DNA from: Amphritea sp.
GTDB lineage: Bacteria > Pseudomonadota > Gammaproteobacteria > Pseudomonadales > Balneatricaceae
NCBI RefSeq assembly: GCF_016744155.1
Contig: NZ_JADGEW010000002.1
Location: 124,001-188,000 of the forward strand
Direction: 5' to 3'
Length of the DNA stretch: 64,000 bases
Below the pieces are notes generated by a model that saw only the letters and a list, made by a program, of their open reading frames with translations, made no database searches and was not told the origin of the DNA. The position numbers were made by a program, and so were the translations under genes. This document shows positions 17,993 to 26,245 of this stretch, in pieces (position 1 is the first letter of the stretch; each line of letters begins with the position of its first letter).

Positions 17993-18598
17993 TTACGGCA
18001 TGTTTACCGGAAACGGTTCAGGCTTCAGAGTCGTTTCCGGTAGTTCAGCTTCCTGCCAGCCATCGATACCCTCTTTATACCAATATAGTTCTGTATAGCC
18101 CCAACTGTGAGCTCGTCTGACAGCATTCCAGGACATCCAGCAATCAGCTGTGCAATATAAAACTATGTCACTATCTGTTTTTCCATCAGTATTTTCGTGC
18201 AGATAAAAACGAAAATAATCCAGCCATACTTGCTCCGGTTCTCCCTGACCCACATTCGGCAGCCATCGGCTGCCAGGAATTCCTACTTGTGGCTGCTGTT
18301 GCAAAAAGATGCCCTGTAGCCACTCCAACGGTTGCACATTTATCAATACCGGGGGGTGATCTGACCGGATTTTATCATGTAGTGCTGTGGTATTAATTCG
18401 CTCGCCGCCTTCTGCCTTTTTTGGTGTTGGACTGCGATACCGGGTAATGCGATAGCCATCAAAATTAAACAGGAACGGGTCGTCCTCATAATCACTCAGC
18501 CAATGCGGGCTTTCCTTCTCAGGTGAGCCTGTTACAGAAAAGCTCATTGCCAGGGCTATCAGTGTAATGAATAACCTGATTTTGCCTCTCCATTTCAC
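17993..18598 (-). CDS. PQQ-catabolism-associated CxxxCW rhodanese-like periplasmic protein
   Basis: Secreted protein of 201 residues with an N-terminal signal peptide (about 24 residues ending near VTGS) and a rhodanese-like fold. The diagnostic motif is VLYCTADCWMSWNAVRRA, where two cysteines are separated by TAD and the second is followed by Trp. This matches the family catalogued as PQQ-dependent catabolism-associated CXXCW-motif protein, which is found only near quinoprotein dehydrogenases. The spacing seen here is C-x3-C-W. The biochemical role is unknown; sulfur transfer or thiol exchange in the periplasm is a guess from the fold. It is transcribed away from the perfect palindrome at 18664. 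Confidence 0.82.
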   Translation of the reverse strand: MKWRGKIRLFITLIALAMSFSVTGSPEKESPHWLSDYEDDPFLFNFDGYRITRYRSPTPKKAEGGERINTTALHDKIRSDHPPVLINVQPLEWLQGIFLQQQPQVGIPGSRWLPNVGQGEPEQVWLDYFRFYLHENTDGKTDSDIVLYCTADCWMSWNAVRRAHSWGYTELYWYKEGIDGWQEAELPETTLKPEPFPVNMP

Positions 18599-18663
18599 TT
18601 AAACCACCTCTGACACTATTACACCTATAGAAGCGTCGAATGGATATTCAACTATACGACTGA

Positions 18664-18689
18664 AAAACCAGTACTAAAGTACTGGTTTT
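18664..18689. promoter_or_regulatory. perfect 12-bp inverted repeat: candidate divergent operator
   Basis: Two perfect 12-bp arms (AAAACCAGTACT and its complement) are separated by only two A, too tight for an RNA hairpin and typical of a dimer-binding operator. On the plus strand TATAAT begins at 18707, 24 nt past the AGTACT core. On the minus strand TATCCA begins 24 nt past the mirror core (18646 down to 18641). One operator thus appears to serve both the GGDEF gene and the CxxxCW gene. This is the best copy of the motif in the window. Confidence 0.65.
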
Positions 18690-18844
18690 ATGGGAGGCTG
18701 ATATTTTATAATAGGCGCTTCATATATGATTTATTTATGTATTGATCTATATCAATTTATTGTTAGATACATAACGTATACTGATTTAACCTATACCAAT
18801 TGAAATTTCTAACCTTTCAAGTCGCTAAAACCTGGATCTATTAA

Positions 18845-20977
18845 ATGTTGCAAAAGGTTGATTCGACTCGACTGCCTACCCAGCTTCTTTGGGGTATTTC
18901 TCTCATTGTCATCTTGCTTCTGATTGCTCAGAGTGCGTATTTTTATACCAATACTAAAGCTAACCATCAGCATCAACTCAACTCGCTTCGCGAAACTCTC
19001 ATTCAACAGCAACGTAGCCGATTGAAAACTGAGTTGCGAGATGCGGGTTATATGATTGATCAGATGCTTTCTGGAGCATCTGATCTGCTTGAACAGCAAT
19101 CTCGGATGCACACTCGTTATGCCCTGACGGTAATGAATACCCTTTATCAGCGTTACCATCTTCAACTTTCTGATAAAGAGATGAAACAGATGTTGGTTGA
19201 GGCTTTGAGGGGTATTCGCTTCTTTGATGGGCGAGGCTACTTCTTTATCGACAAGATGGATGGCACCGCTGTGCTTTTACCAACAGCGCCCCATCTCGAA
19301 GGAAAATCATTACTCGAAAATCAAGACGATACCGGCCACTTTATTATGCGCGGGCTGATTGATGCGGTGTCAAATGAGCAACGTGCTGGTTTTTCCTTTT
19401 ATCGTTGGTATGCCCCCGGTGATGATCGACAGATGAAACAGAAGATCGCTTATGCAGAGGTTTTCGAGCCCTATAACTGGATTGTCGGCACCGGAGACTA
19501 TATTCATCAGATTGAGCAAGATCTGGTTCCCAGAATTTTCGATCATATAAGAAATATCCACTTTGGAGAGACTGGCTCTATTGCTATAGCCACTCAAGAG
19601 GGGGATTTACTGGTCAGTGGAATAGCTCCAGATAGAGAGGGCGAAAACTATCTGGCAGACTTAAATCTTGTCAACAGACGTGCAGCAGAACTGGTAACTC
19701 AGACTGCTCGTAATGGTGGTGGGTTTGTGTTTTACGACTGGTATAGGCAAGGAGATGATGAAGCTAGCAAGAAGTTGTCTTTGGTGAGCCCTGCGAATGA
19801 CAGAGGTTGGATTTTGATAGCTGGGATATTTCAAGATGAGTTAAATCAACTGTTAGCAAAGCAGCAGAAGAATCTTGATAGTGAACTCCGGCAGAGTAGC
19901 GTTAACATGGTTCTGGTACTGACGATCATTGGGTTGCTCGCGATTGTTATTACTCAGTCTTATAGCCGTTGGTTAAAAAGACGATTTCATCGTTATCAGA
20001 ATAATATCGATAAACAGCAGGCGATGCTGCACCAGACTGCCGAGTCGTTGAAGCTCAGTGGCCTTATTGTGGAGTCAGCCTATGAAGGAATCGCTGTCTG
20101 TGATCCGGAAAATCGCATTCTTAAAGTTAATAGTGCCTTTACTCGTATTACTGGATATGAAGAGGCAGAGGTGGTCGGTAATACGCCAGGAACTCTGGCT
20201 TCAGGACGGCACGATAAAGAATTTTATATGCAGATGTGGGAGAGGCTCAATACGCAGGGCTTTTGGCGTGGAGAGATCTGGAATAAGCGCAAGAATGGTG
20301 AAATATATCCTCAAATATTATCGATAACTGCATATAAGGATCCTATCGGTAAAGTTCAAAACTATATTGCTATCTTTAATGATATTACCCAACGGGTAGA
20401 GTTCGAACAGCAACTGCGGTCTATGGCTGAAACTGACCCGCTGACGGGTCTGGGTAATCGACGTACTCTGATGAGTTGCCTGGACCGTGATTTAGCGGCT
20501 GCAGATCGATATGGGGCTCCCGACACGGCGCTGCTATTTGTTGATCTTGATCACTTTAAGGCTATCAATGATACCTATGGTCACGATATTGGTGATGCTG
20601 TCTTGATTGAAGTGGCAAACTGCCTCAAACGTTGTTTACGTGATTCTGATCTGGCATGTCGGATCGGTGGTGATGAGTTTGTTGCTGTTGTAAGGCTGCA
20701 GACAGAAGAAGACATCGAACAATTAAGGGCTCTAAGTAGTCGTTTATTGGACGAGTTGATGAAGCCTGTTCAATTGTCAGGTATTGAGATCGAGCTTAGT
20801 TGTAGTATCGGTGTTTCGATACGTCAGGAGGCCGGTGAGGATAGTACACGTCTTGTGAAACGTGCTGATCAGGCGCTCTACCAAGCTAAGCGCCAAGGGC
20901 GTGGCAGGGTGGTTTTCTATTCTAATAAGGGTGAAACTAACGTTTTCCCATCCCCTGTTGAGGTTGAAAACCTCTGA
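18845..20977 (+). CDS. CACHE-PAS-GGDEF diguanylate cyclase
   Basis: Membrane sensor of 710 residues. A membrane helix at about 16-35 leads into a periplasmic region with two CACHE-type modules (GIRFFDGRGYFFI, GFSFYRWYAPGD, YNWIVGTGDYIHQIEQDL; then a repeat ending GWILIAGIFQDEL). A second helix lies near residues 355-375, then a PAS domain (about 395-515) and a GGDEF domain with an intact active site (RIGGDEFVAVV) and typical DLDHFKAINDTYGHDIGD. It should make cyclic di-GMP in response to a periplasmic ligand. A close paralogue lies at 54527, after the aldehyde dehydrogenase. Its 3' end overlaps the convergent ABC permease gene by 41 bp. Confidence 0.88.
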   Translation: MLQKVDSTRLPTQLLWGISLIVILLLIAQSAYFYTNTKANHQHQLNSLRETLIQQQRSRLKTELRDAGYMIDQMLSGASDLLEQQSRMHTRYALTVMNTLYQRYHLQLSDKEMKQMLVEALRGIRFFDGRGYFFIDKMDGTAVLLPTAPHLEGKSLLENQDDTGHFIMRGLIDAVSNEQRAGFSFYRWYAPGDDRQMKQKIAYAEVFEPYNWIVGTGDYIHQIEQDLVPRIFDHIRNIHFGETGSIAIATQEGDLLVSGIAPDREGENYLADLNLVNRRAAELVTQTARNGGGFVFYDWYRQGDDEASKKLSLVSPANDRGWILIAGIFQDELNQLLAKQQKNLDSELRQSSVNMVLVLTIIGLLAIVITQSYSRWLKRRFHRYQNNIDKQQAMLHQTAESLKLSGLIVESAYEGIAVCDPENRILKVNSAFTRITGYEEAEVVGNTPGTLASGRHDKEFYMQMWERLNTQGFWRGEIWNKRKNGEIYPQILSITAYKDPIGKVQNYIAIFNDITQRVEFEQQLRSMAETDPLTGLGNRRTLMSCLDRDLAAADRYGAPDTALLFVDLDHFKAINDTYGHDIGDAVLIEVANCLKRCLRDSDLACRIGGDEFVAVVRLQTEEDIEQLRALSSRLLDELMKPVQLSGIEIELSCSIGVSIRQEAGEDSTRLVKRADQALYQAKRQGRGRVVFYSNKGETNVFPSPVEVENL

Positions 20978-21728
20978 CGGCCAGTACAGAAGCCACCACT
21001 GTCACTAGTGCGACAATGATTAACGCCTCACTGTTTCCCTGTTGATACAGTGCAAATCGAATCAGTTCTACCCCGTGACTAAAAGGGTTCCAGGCGCAGA
21101 TCCAGTACAGCCACTCGCTTGCTTCGCGCATTTTCCATAACGGATAAAGCGCAGAAGAAAGGAAGAACATCGGGAAGATCACGAAGTTCATGACACCAGC
21201 GAAATTCTCTAGCTGTTTTATCCTGGCTGAGATAAATAGCCCTATTGCACTCAGCATCATTGCGACTAGTAGAAAAGCGGGTAACGCAGTGAGGTAACCC
21301 CATAGCGGTGCTTCAACCCCCCAGAACCATGCTATAAGCAGAAAACCATAGACTTGCAGTAGTGAAATTAGGGATGTGGACATGAGCTTTGCCATCAGTA
21401 GAAACGGGCGGGGTAAAGGACTGACCAGTAAAACTCGCATACTGCCCATCTCCCGATCATAGACCATCGATAGAGAGCTTTGCATGCCATTGAATAGGAT
21501 GATCATGGCGCACAAGCCGGGTACGATATACACCTCATAGGTGATATAGGTTTGATAGGGTTCGATAATAGCGATGCCCAGCGCGGCCCGAAAGCCTGAG
21601 GCAAACACCACCAGCCATAACAGGGGTCTTACCAGGGCACTGAAAAAGCGCGAGCGCTGCTGCACGAAGCGTAAAAGCTCTCGCTGCAGTAAACCGTTAA
21701 AGCAGATCAGTCCATCTCTAAGAGTCAC
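20937..21728 (-). CDS. ABC-2 type permease of the PQQ-alcohol-dehydrogenase-associated ABC system
   Basis: ABC-2 type membrane subunit of 263 residues with about six helices and the family motif FFLSSALYPLWKM before the last helices. It belongs to the permease type that accompanies PQQ alcohol dehydrogenases (PedC-like). The start is set at the GTG at 21728, which overlaps the ATPase stop as GTGA and has GGAGAG upstream; a TTG 27 nt earlier is an alternative. ABC-2 permeases usually export, yet the operon also contains a binding protein, which is odd for an exporter. Substrate is unknown; export of a toxic intermediate or heme/cofactor handling are guesses. Confidence 0.82.
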   Translation of the reverse strand: MTLRDGLICFNGLLQRELLRFVQQRSRFFSALVRPLLWLVVFASGFRAALGIAIIEPYQTYITYEVYIVPGLCAMIILFNGMQSSLSMVYDREMGSMRVLLVSPLPRPFLLMAKLMSTSLISLLQVYGFLLIAWFWGVEAPLWGYLTALPAFLLVAMMLSAIGLFISARIKQLENFAGVMNFVIFPMFFLSSALYPLWKMREASEWLYWICAWNPFSHGVELIRFALYQQGNSEALIIVALVTVVASVLAVRGFQPQQGMGKR

Positions 21729-22465
21729 TGTTGCTCTCCGGTATCTTTTTGACAAGTAAGTTTCTGAAACAGATCGTTTAGGTTGGCGGTATTATGCTGT
21801 CTACATAATCGGCTGACCATGTCGCTGGCTAGAATTCTACCCTGATGCAGGATAGTGACCGAATCATCCTCTGTAACTTCTTCAATCAGGTGGGTTGCCC
21901 ATAATACGGTGAGTTGATCTTGCTGACACAGTTGTCGAATATGAGTATTGAGTGATATTCGGGTAGAGGGGTCTAGGCCAACGCTGGGCTCGTCTAATAG
22001 TAAAATAGTGGGTTGGTGCAGCAGCGCCCGAGCAATTTCTACCCGGCGTCGATGACCGCCGTTGAGACTGCGTACTTTGTCATGCAAGCGCTCACTGAGT
22101 CCAAAGCGTTCCAGCTCGGCGGTAATTCTTGGGGTGGCCAGACGTTTGGATATGCCGTGAAGCGCTGCGTGATAATAGAGATTCTGCGCAACCGTCAGGT
22201 CCAGATCCAGAGTGCTCTGTTGAAATACAACGCCGAGCTTGCGCATCACCTCTGCCGGATGTTGGGCGATACTGCGTCCGGCAATGGTAATGTTTCCAGA
22301 CTGTAGGGCATAGAGTCGTGTCAGCAATGCATAGAGGGTACTTTTACCGGCGCCGTTGGGCCCCAATAAGGCATTAAAGTTACCCTCCCGCAACGTTAGA
22401 TTGATCTCTTTTAGCGCCGTGCGGGGGCCGTAGCTGAAACTGAGGTTTTGGATCTCAATGCTCAT
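21725..22465 (-). CDS. ABC ATPase of the PQQ-alcohol-dehydrogenase-associated ABC system
   Basis: ABC-2 type ATPase of 246 residues. Walker A is at residues 35-43 (GPNGAGKST), the Q-loop is VVFQQSTLD, the signature is LNGGHRRRVEIARAL (LNGGH in place of the usual LSGGQ), Walker B is ILLLDEPSVGLD and the switch histidine is in WATHLIEEV. The diverged signature is typical of this PQQ-associated subgroup. The gene lies 14 bp after the beta-propeller gene and overlaps the permease gene by 4 nt, so the products clearly form one transporter. Confidence 0.87.
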   Translation of the reverse strand: MSIEIQNLSFSYGPRTALKEINLTLREGNFNALLGPNGAGKSTLYALLTRLYALQSGNITIAGRSIAQHPAEVMRKLGVVFQQSTLDLDLTVAQNLYYHAALHGISKRLATPRITAELERFGLSERLHDKVRSLNGGHRRRVEIARALLHQPTILLLDEPSVGLDPSTRISLNTHIRQLCQQDQLTVLWATHLIEEVTEDDSVTILHQGRILASDMVSRLCRQHNTANLNDLFQKLTCQKDTGEQQ

Positions 22466-22479
22466 GGTTATTTACCGGA

Positions 22480-23463
22480 TCAAGGTTTGATCCTTACCCC
22501 CCATGGATAGCGGCCAACTTTTATCGATTTGATGACCTTCATATCTTCAATGTCTATTACTGATATATCGCCGCTGATACCGTTGGTGGTGAGTAAGCGG
22601 GACTGATCGGCATTGAAATCCATATGCCATACCCGTCTGCCAACGAGCAAGTAATCCAGTACTTCGTAGGTTTTAGCGTCCACCAGAGCGATATGATTCG
22701 CCGGGCCAAGCGCGACAAAAGCGTATTTACCATCATCGGTCAGTTTTATGCCAACGGGTTGAATTTTATCCGGATGAATTCCTCTGATTTTAAAGCTGAG
22801 CTTGTGCTGAATTTTACGACTGGCGACATCGATAATAGAGACTGTTCCGCCGATCTCTGAAGAGGCCCAGACAATACTGCCCTCTTTGTTAAATTCAACA
22901 TGACGAGGGCGTTGATCTACCAGTGTATTGTCAACCAGCTGATTGGTCTCGGTATCTATCCAGTGCACCATATTTGTTGTTTCGCTGGTGCTTAGCGCCC
23001 ACTTACCATCCGGGCTGATCGCCATGCCTTCCGGTTCTACACCGACATCTATCTGGGCTAATACTTCCTGAGTTTGAACATCTACAACGGTTACCAATGC
23101 ATCATCTTCATTGGCTATGTAGAGTCGGCGGTCATCTGGATGCAGAGCGAACTGTTCTGGGTCTTCGCCAGAGGGTAACTGAGCGATAATACTGTGATCG
23201 CTGAGATCCATTACCTGTACGGTGTCGGAATCACTGGCGCAAATATAAAGCTTAGTACGGTCATGACTAAAAATTATTCCCCGAGGCCGCTCACCCACAT
23301 CGATAGTCTCCGTGACCTCCAGCGTATCAAGATCGATGATGGACAAGGTATCGTCTTTTTCATTGGAAATATATGCGGTCTCAGCGGTGGCAGCGGAGCT
23401 AAGTAGCGCACTACTTATCACGGAGATCGCCAGCAAGTTGAGAGTGAATCTTAAGGGCTTCAT
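22480..23463 (-). CDS. PQQ-catabolism-associated YVTN beta-propeller protein
   Basis: Periplasmic protein of 327 residues: signal peptide (about 27 residues, ending SSAATA) followed by a seven-bladed YVTN-type propeller. Blades are marked by repeats such as AYISNEKDDTLSIIDLDTLEV, LYIANEDDALVTVVDVQTQEV and GDISVIDIEDMKVIKSIKVG. The start at 23463 is preferred over an earlier in-frame Met because it gives a proper signal peptide, has AGGA upstream, and avoids overlap with the preceding gene, whose stop is 17 bp away. Proteins of this kind are found with quinoprotein dehydrogenases; none has a proven function. Binding of a partner or cofactor precursor is possible. Confidence 0.85.
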   Translation of the reverse strand: MKPLRFTLNLLAISVISSALLSSAATAETAYISNEKDDTLSIIDLDTLEVTETIDVGERPRGIIFSHDRTKLYICASDSDTVQVMDLSDHSIIAQLPSGEDPEQFALHPDDRRLYIANEDDALVTVVDVQTQEVLAQIDVGVEPEGMAISPDGKWALSTSETTNMVHWIDTETNQLVDNTLVDQRPRHVEFNKEGSIVWASSEIGGTVSIIDVASRKIQHKLSFKIRGIHPDKIQPVGIKLTDDGKYAFVALGPANHIALVDAKTYEVLDYLLVGRRVWHMDFNADQSRLLTTNGISGDISVIDIEDMKVIKSIKVGRYPWGVRIKP

Positions 23464-23480
23464 AAAAACAGATCCTATTG

Positions 23481-24668
23481 TTATTTTACTGCTGTATTGA
23501 ATGACACTGTGCAACTGGATTCAGGCCGGTCAAAGCCTAAAGTGTCCAGATCTGTAACCGGGTGTAGAAAGCCTTCTAAAGGAGGCTGAGATACCAGGGA
23601 TCTAGGCTGTACCAGCGGAATCGGTTGACGTAACTGACCACTCCAGCTGCGAAAATTCAGCTTGCGTCCCTTAAAGGCAGCTAACTGAAACTGGTCAGAA
23701 TTGATAAAGCTAAAGAGTGTTTCAGTGTCTGATGAACGGGTTTGAGTCACCGCTTCACCTATGGTTCTTACTGCTGCCCAGGCCGCGTAATCTTTGCTAT
23801 TCATCCAGCGATGATAATGTTTCTCGAAACGGCTCTGGAGCTGTGCTGCGCCCCATTGCTCAATAACCCGGTGCCAGGCAACCGGTGATAAGCCTTGGGT
23901 GCCTGCAACGGGCCTTGGGTACCAAGTGTTGTACATGACGTACTCACCGAAATCTCCCCGTTCATCGGCTACTACAACCAGGTCATATTCATCAGTCTGA
24001 GTAAACAGAGGGAGTTCGCGCTGGGCAGTACGACGCAGATCGGTATCAAAACTCCAGGTTTTCTCAGCGACAATCTTCACGCCAAAACGTTTAGCGCTGC
24101 GCTTCAGTGATTCAGAATAGGCAATATCCTCTGGCTGAGAGCCTTTGATCAGTAACCAGCGTTGCAGACGCCGGGCGGTACTCCATTGTCCCAGAGCATC
24201 AGTTAACATTGCCCGGCTTGGTAGGGTGTGCAGCGTATTGGTTGGACAGGCTTCTGTACGTAGCTCATTGGCGTAACTCCCCGCATTAAAAATGATGGCG
24301 CCATATTCTGTGGCGATTTTTGTGACGGTGAGTAACTCTTTTTTGGGGAGATCGGTTATCAATAGTCTGATACCACTGTCCAACCACTGAGTGACGGTTT
24401 TGCTAACCTGTTCAGGTGTTTCTGCCAGTTCTGATTCTAGCGAGTAGTGCTGCTTCAGAAATCGTCCGGTGGTGTTGTTGTCTTTAAGTCCCAGCTGGGC
24501 TCCTCTGAGCCCTCTGTCTTCAGGTTCTGGAAGCAAATTTGACAATACTGGCCCTTGATCAGGATGGTAAGCCAGGAAACCGATTCTGGTTTCCTGTTCT
24601 TCCGCAGTCACTACTATGCTGAGTAGTTGAAGGCTTAGGATAAGGGTGAAAAATTTTAATAGATGCAT
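23481..24668 (-). CDS. ABC substrate-binding protein, PQQ-alcohol-dehydrogenase system
   Basis: Periplasmic binding protein of 395 residues with a signal peptide ending near VVTAEE and a two-lobed Leu/Ile/Val-binding-type fold (GFLAYHPDQGPVLS at the N terminus, DLVVVADERGDFGEYV in the second lobe, the AAWAAVRTIGEAV segment near the C terminus). It belongs to the PedG-like group associated with PQQ alcohol dehydrogenases. It is the first gene of a four-gene minus-strand operon (binding protein, propeller, ATPase, permease) whose promoter faces the cupredoxin-like gene across the box at 24763. A type I importer-style receptor paired with an ABC-2 permease is unusual and suggests a sensing or delivery role rather than import. 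Confidence 0.82.
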   Translation of the reverse strand: MHLLKFFTLILSLQLLSIVVTAEEQETRIGFLAYHPDQGPVLSNLLPEPEDRGLRGAQLGLKDNNTTGRFLKQHYSLESELAETPEQVSKTVTQWLDSGIRLLITDLPKKELLTVTKIATEYGAIIFNAGSYANELRTEACPTNTLHTLPSRAMLTDALGQWSTARRLQRWLLIKGSQPEDIAYSESLKRSAKRFGVKIVAEKTWSFDTDLRRTAQRELPLFTQTDEYDLVVVADERGDFGEYVMYNTWYPRPVAGTQGLSPVAWHRVIEQWGAAQLQSRFEKHYHRWMNSKDYAAWAAVRTIGEAVTQTRSSDTETLFSFINSDQFQLAAFKGRKLNFRSWSGQLRQPIPLVQPRSLVSQPPLEGFLHPVTDLDTLGFDRPESSCTVSFNTAVK

Positions 24669-24762
24669 ATATAAACTCAGGGCTCAGTATTCACGACAGA
24701 CTAGTCTTTCAGAATAGGTTGTACTGAAGAAGGATTAAATATGCGAAAAGTACCGATCAATT

Positions 24763-24776
24763 AGTCCTGAAGTACT
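24763..24776. promoter_or_regulatory. candidate divergent operator between binding-protein and cupredoxin-like genes
   Basis: AGTCCTGAAGTACT matches the perfect box at 12 of 14 positions. On the plus strand TAGGAT begins exactly 24 nt after the box (24800). On the minus strand TTTAAT begins 24 nt before it (24739 down to 24734). It can therefore serve the plus-strand gene at 24841 and the minus-strand ABC operon at once, as at 18664. Confidence 0.55.
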
Positions 24777-24840
24777 ATTTTTTAAAAATGTCAGCGGCTT
24801 AGGATTAGCTGTAAGCAATGATAATCCAAAGGTGAGAGCT

Positions 24841-25281
24841 ATGATTCGAGTATTTACTAGTAGTGCTGCAGCAACAATTGTTACCTTGGCGATGACCTTA
24901 AGTGGCACGGTAATGGCAAAAGGAGACCTGACTCGTAAGCCTCAGGCCTTACCCGATCTGGTGATGGGTAGCGAAGAGAGTGATTACAGTTTTTCACAGA
25001 AAATCTATGAGTTGGAAACCGGTCAGGCCTATAAACTGGAAATCATATCCAGTGGACAGAAAGAATACGCCCTGCAAGCGCCAGATTTTTTTACCTCGAT
25101 CTACCTGCGAAAAGTTGAAGCCGGAGGATTGGAAATCAAAGCGGTTGGTCTGACGGAGTTAGAGTTTGAAGATGAAGGCAGTGCCGAAATCTACTTTGTT
25201 CCGGTAAAGCCTGGTACCTATGAATTCTATGCGAATGGTTTGCAGAACAAAGGCATGGTGGGTAAGTTTGTCGTTAAATAA
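24841..25281 (+). CDS. secreted cupredoxin-like protein lacking copper ligands
   Basis: Secreted protein of 146 residues with a signal peptide ending near TVMAKG. The C-terminal strand pattern (VKPGTYEFYANGLQNKGMVG) has the outline of a cupredoxin copper loop, but the positions where Cys and His ligands are expected carry Ala and Gln or Asn; only a Met in KGMVG remains. It is thus either a cupredoxin that lost copper or a scaffold with the same fold. The ATG at 24841 is chosen over a GTG at 24832 because AGGTGA lies 5 nt before it. Divergent from the ABC operon and 55 bp before a Sel1-repeat gene, it likely belongs to the alcohol regulon. Confidence 0.6.
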   Translation: MIRVFTSSAAATIVTLAMTLSGTVMAKGDLTRKPQALPDLVMGSEESDYSFSQKIYELETGQAYKLEIISSGQKEYALQAPDFFTSIYLRKVEAGGLEIKAVGLTELEFEDEGSAEIYFVPVKPGTYEFYANGLQNKGMVGKFVVK

Positions 25282-25335
25282 CCGATCTTTCATCTAGAAG
25301 CGCAACTGATAAAAAGCAACCTAAAGGAGCGCTTC

Positions 25336-26157
25336 ATGAGAAAAGTCTCAGTTTTACTGATGTTAATGGCGGCCATCTCTCTGTTTTCGACTAACAATTA
25401 TGCGAATACTGATACTGAACTGTCCGATGAGTTTGTCGATGCTCAACCCCGTATACAGCTATACATGGCTTACGCTGAATTTAAGATGGGTAATCATCAG
25501 CTGGCTCAGCAGATGTGGGTGAATATTGGGGGCTCGGGCAAAGCTGAAGCGTTGTTTAATCTTGCTAACATGTATACCCAGGGTGTGGGTGTAAATCAGG
25601 ATCTAATGAAAGGGTTAAAGCTATACCGGGAATCTGCTGAGGCGGGTAGTCGATCAGCAGCGTATCAGCTTGGTGTTATCTTTCTGAATAGCACCGCTTT
25701 TCAAGACCCGGAACAGGCCGATTACTGGTTAACAGTGGCTGCTCTGGATGGTGATAGCGATGCTGCAGACCTTCTGGCGGGTTTGGAGAATAACGACCCT
25801 TCAGACCCAATGTCTGAAGTACAGGCGTTACTTATTAATGGTGAAACAGAGCAGGCATTAGAGAGGTTGCAAATACTGGCTGAAACAACGCCACCCAATA
25901 TTCGGGCGATCACCCGTCTGGCCTGGCTTTATGAAAGTGGCCTGGCGGTGGAGCGCAACATTGATCGGGCCGCAGAACTGTTTATCCAGGCCGCTAAGGC
26001 AGGTGATGCCGAAGCTCAATACGCTATTTCTGTGATGTATCAAACCGGCGTGGGTAAACCACAAGATCGGCAGCAAGCTGATCACTGGTTACAGCGCTCA
26101 GCGGCTCAGGGCTTTCAGGCAGCCCTGAATAAGCTTGCCGATAAGACCAGTAAGTAA
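25336..26157 (+). CDS. secreted Sel1-repeat (TPR-like) protein
   Basis: Protein of 273 residues with a signal peptide of about 23 residues and Sel1-like repeats. Examples are AEALFNLANMYTQGVGVNQDLMKGLKLYRESAEAGSRSAAYQLG in the N half and EAQYAISVMYQTGVGKPQDRQQADHWLQRSAAQGFQAAL at the C terminus. Such alpha-solenoids mediate protein-protein contacts, here in the periplasm. A GGAG element precedes the ATG, and the gene follows the cupredoxin-like gene by 54 bp, probably in one transcript. A role in assembling the quinoprotein or its partners is possible but unsupported beyond location. Confidence 0.8.
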   Translation: MRKVSVLLMLMAAISLFSTNNYANTDTELSDEFVDAQPRIQLYMAYAEFKMGNHQLAQQMWVNIGGSGKAEALFNLANMYTQGVGVNQDLMKGLKLYRESAEAGSRSAAYQLGVIFLNSTAFQDPEQADYWLTVAALDGDSDAADLLAGLENNDPSDPMSEVQALLINGETEQALERLQILAETTPPNIRAITRLAWLYESGLAVERNIDRAAELFIQAAKAGDAEAQYAISVMYQTGVGKPQDRQQADHWLQRSAAQGFQAALNKLADKTSK

Positions 26158-26245
26158 GACCAACAAATGAGACAGACAGTTGAGCTTTATATTGCCTTTG
26201 TACGCATATGTGATCCGTCCTAGCCACCTTTCTATCCGAAGTGCC

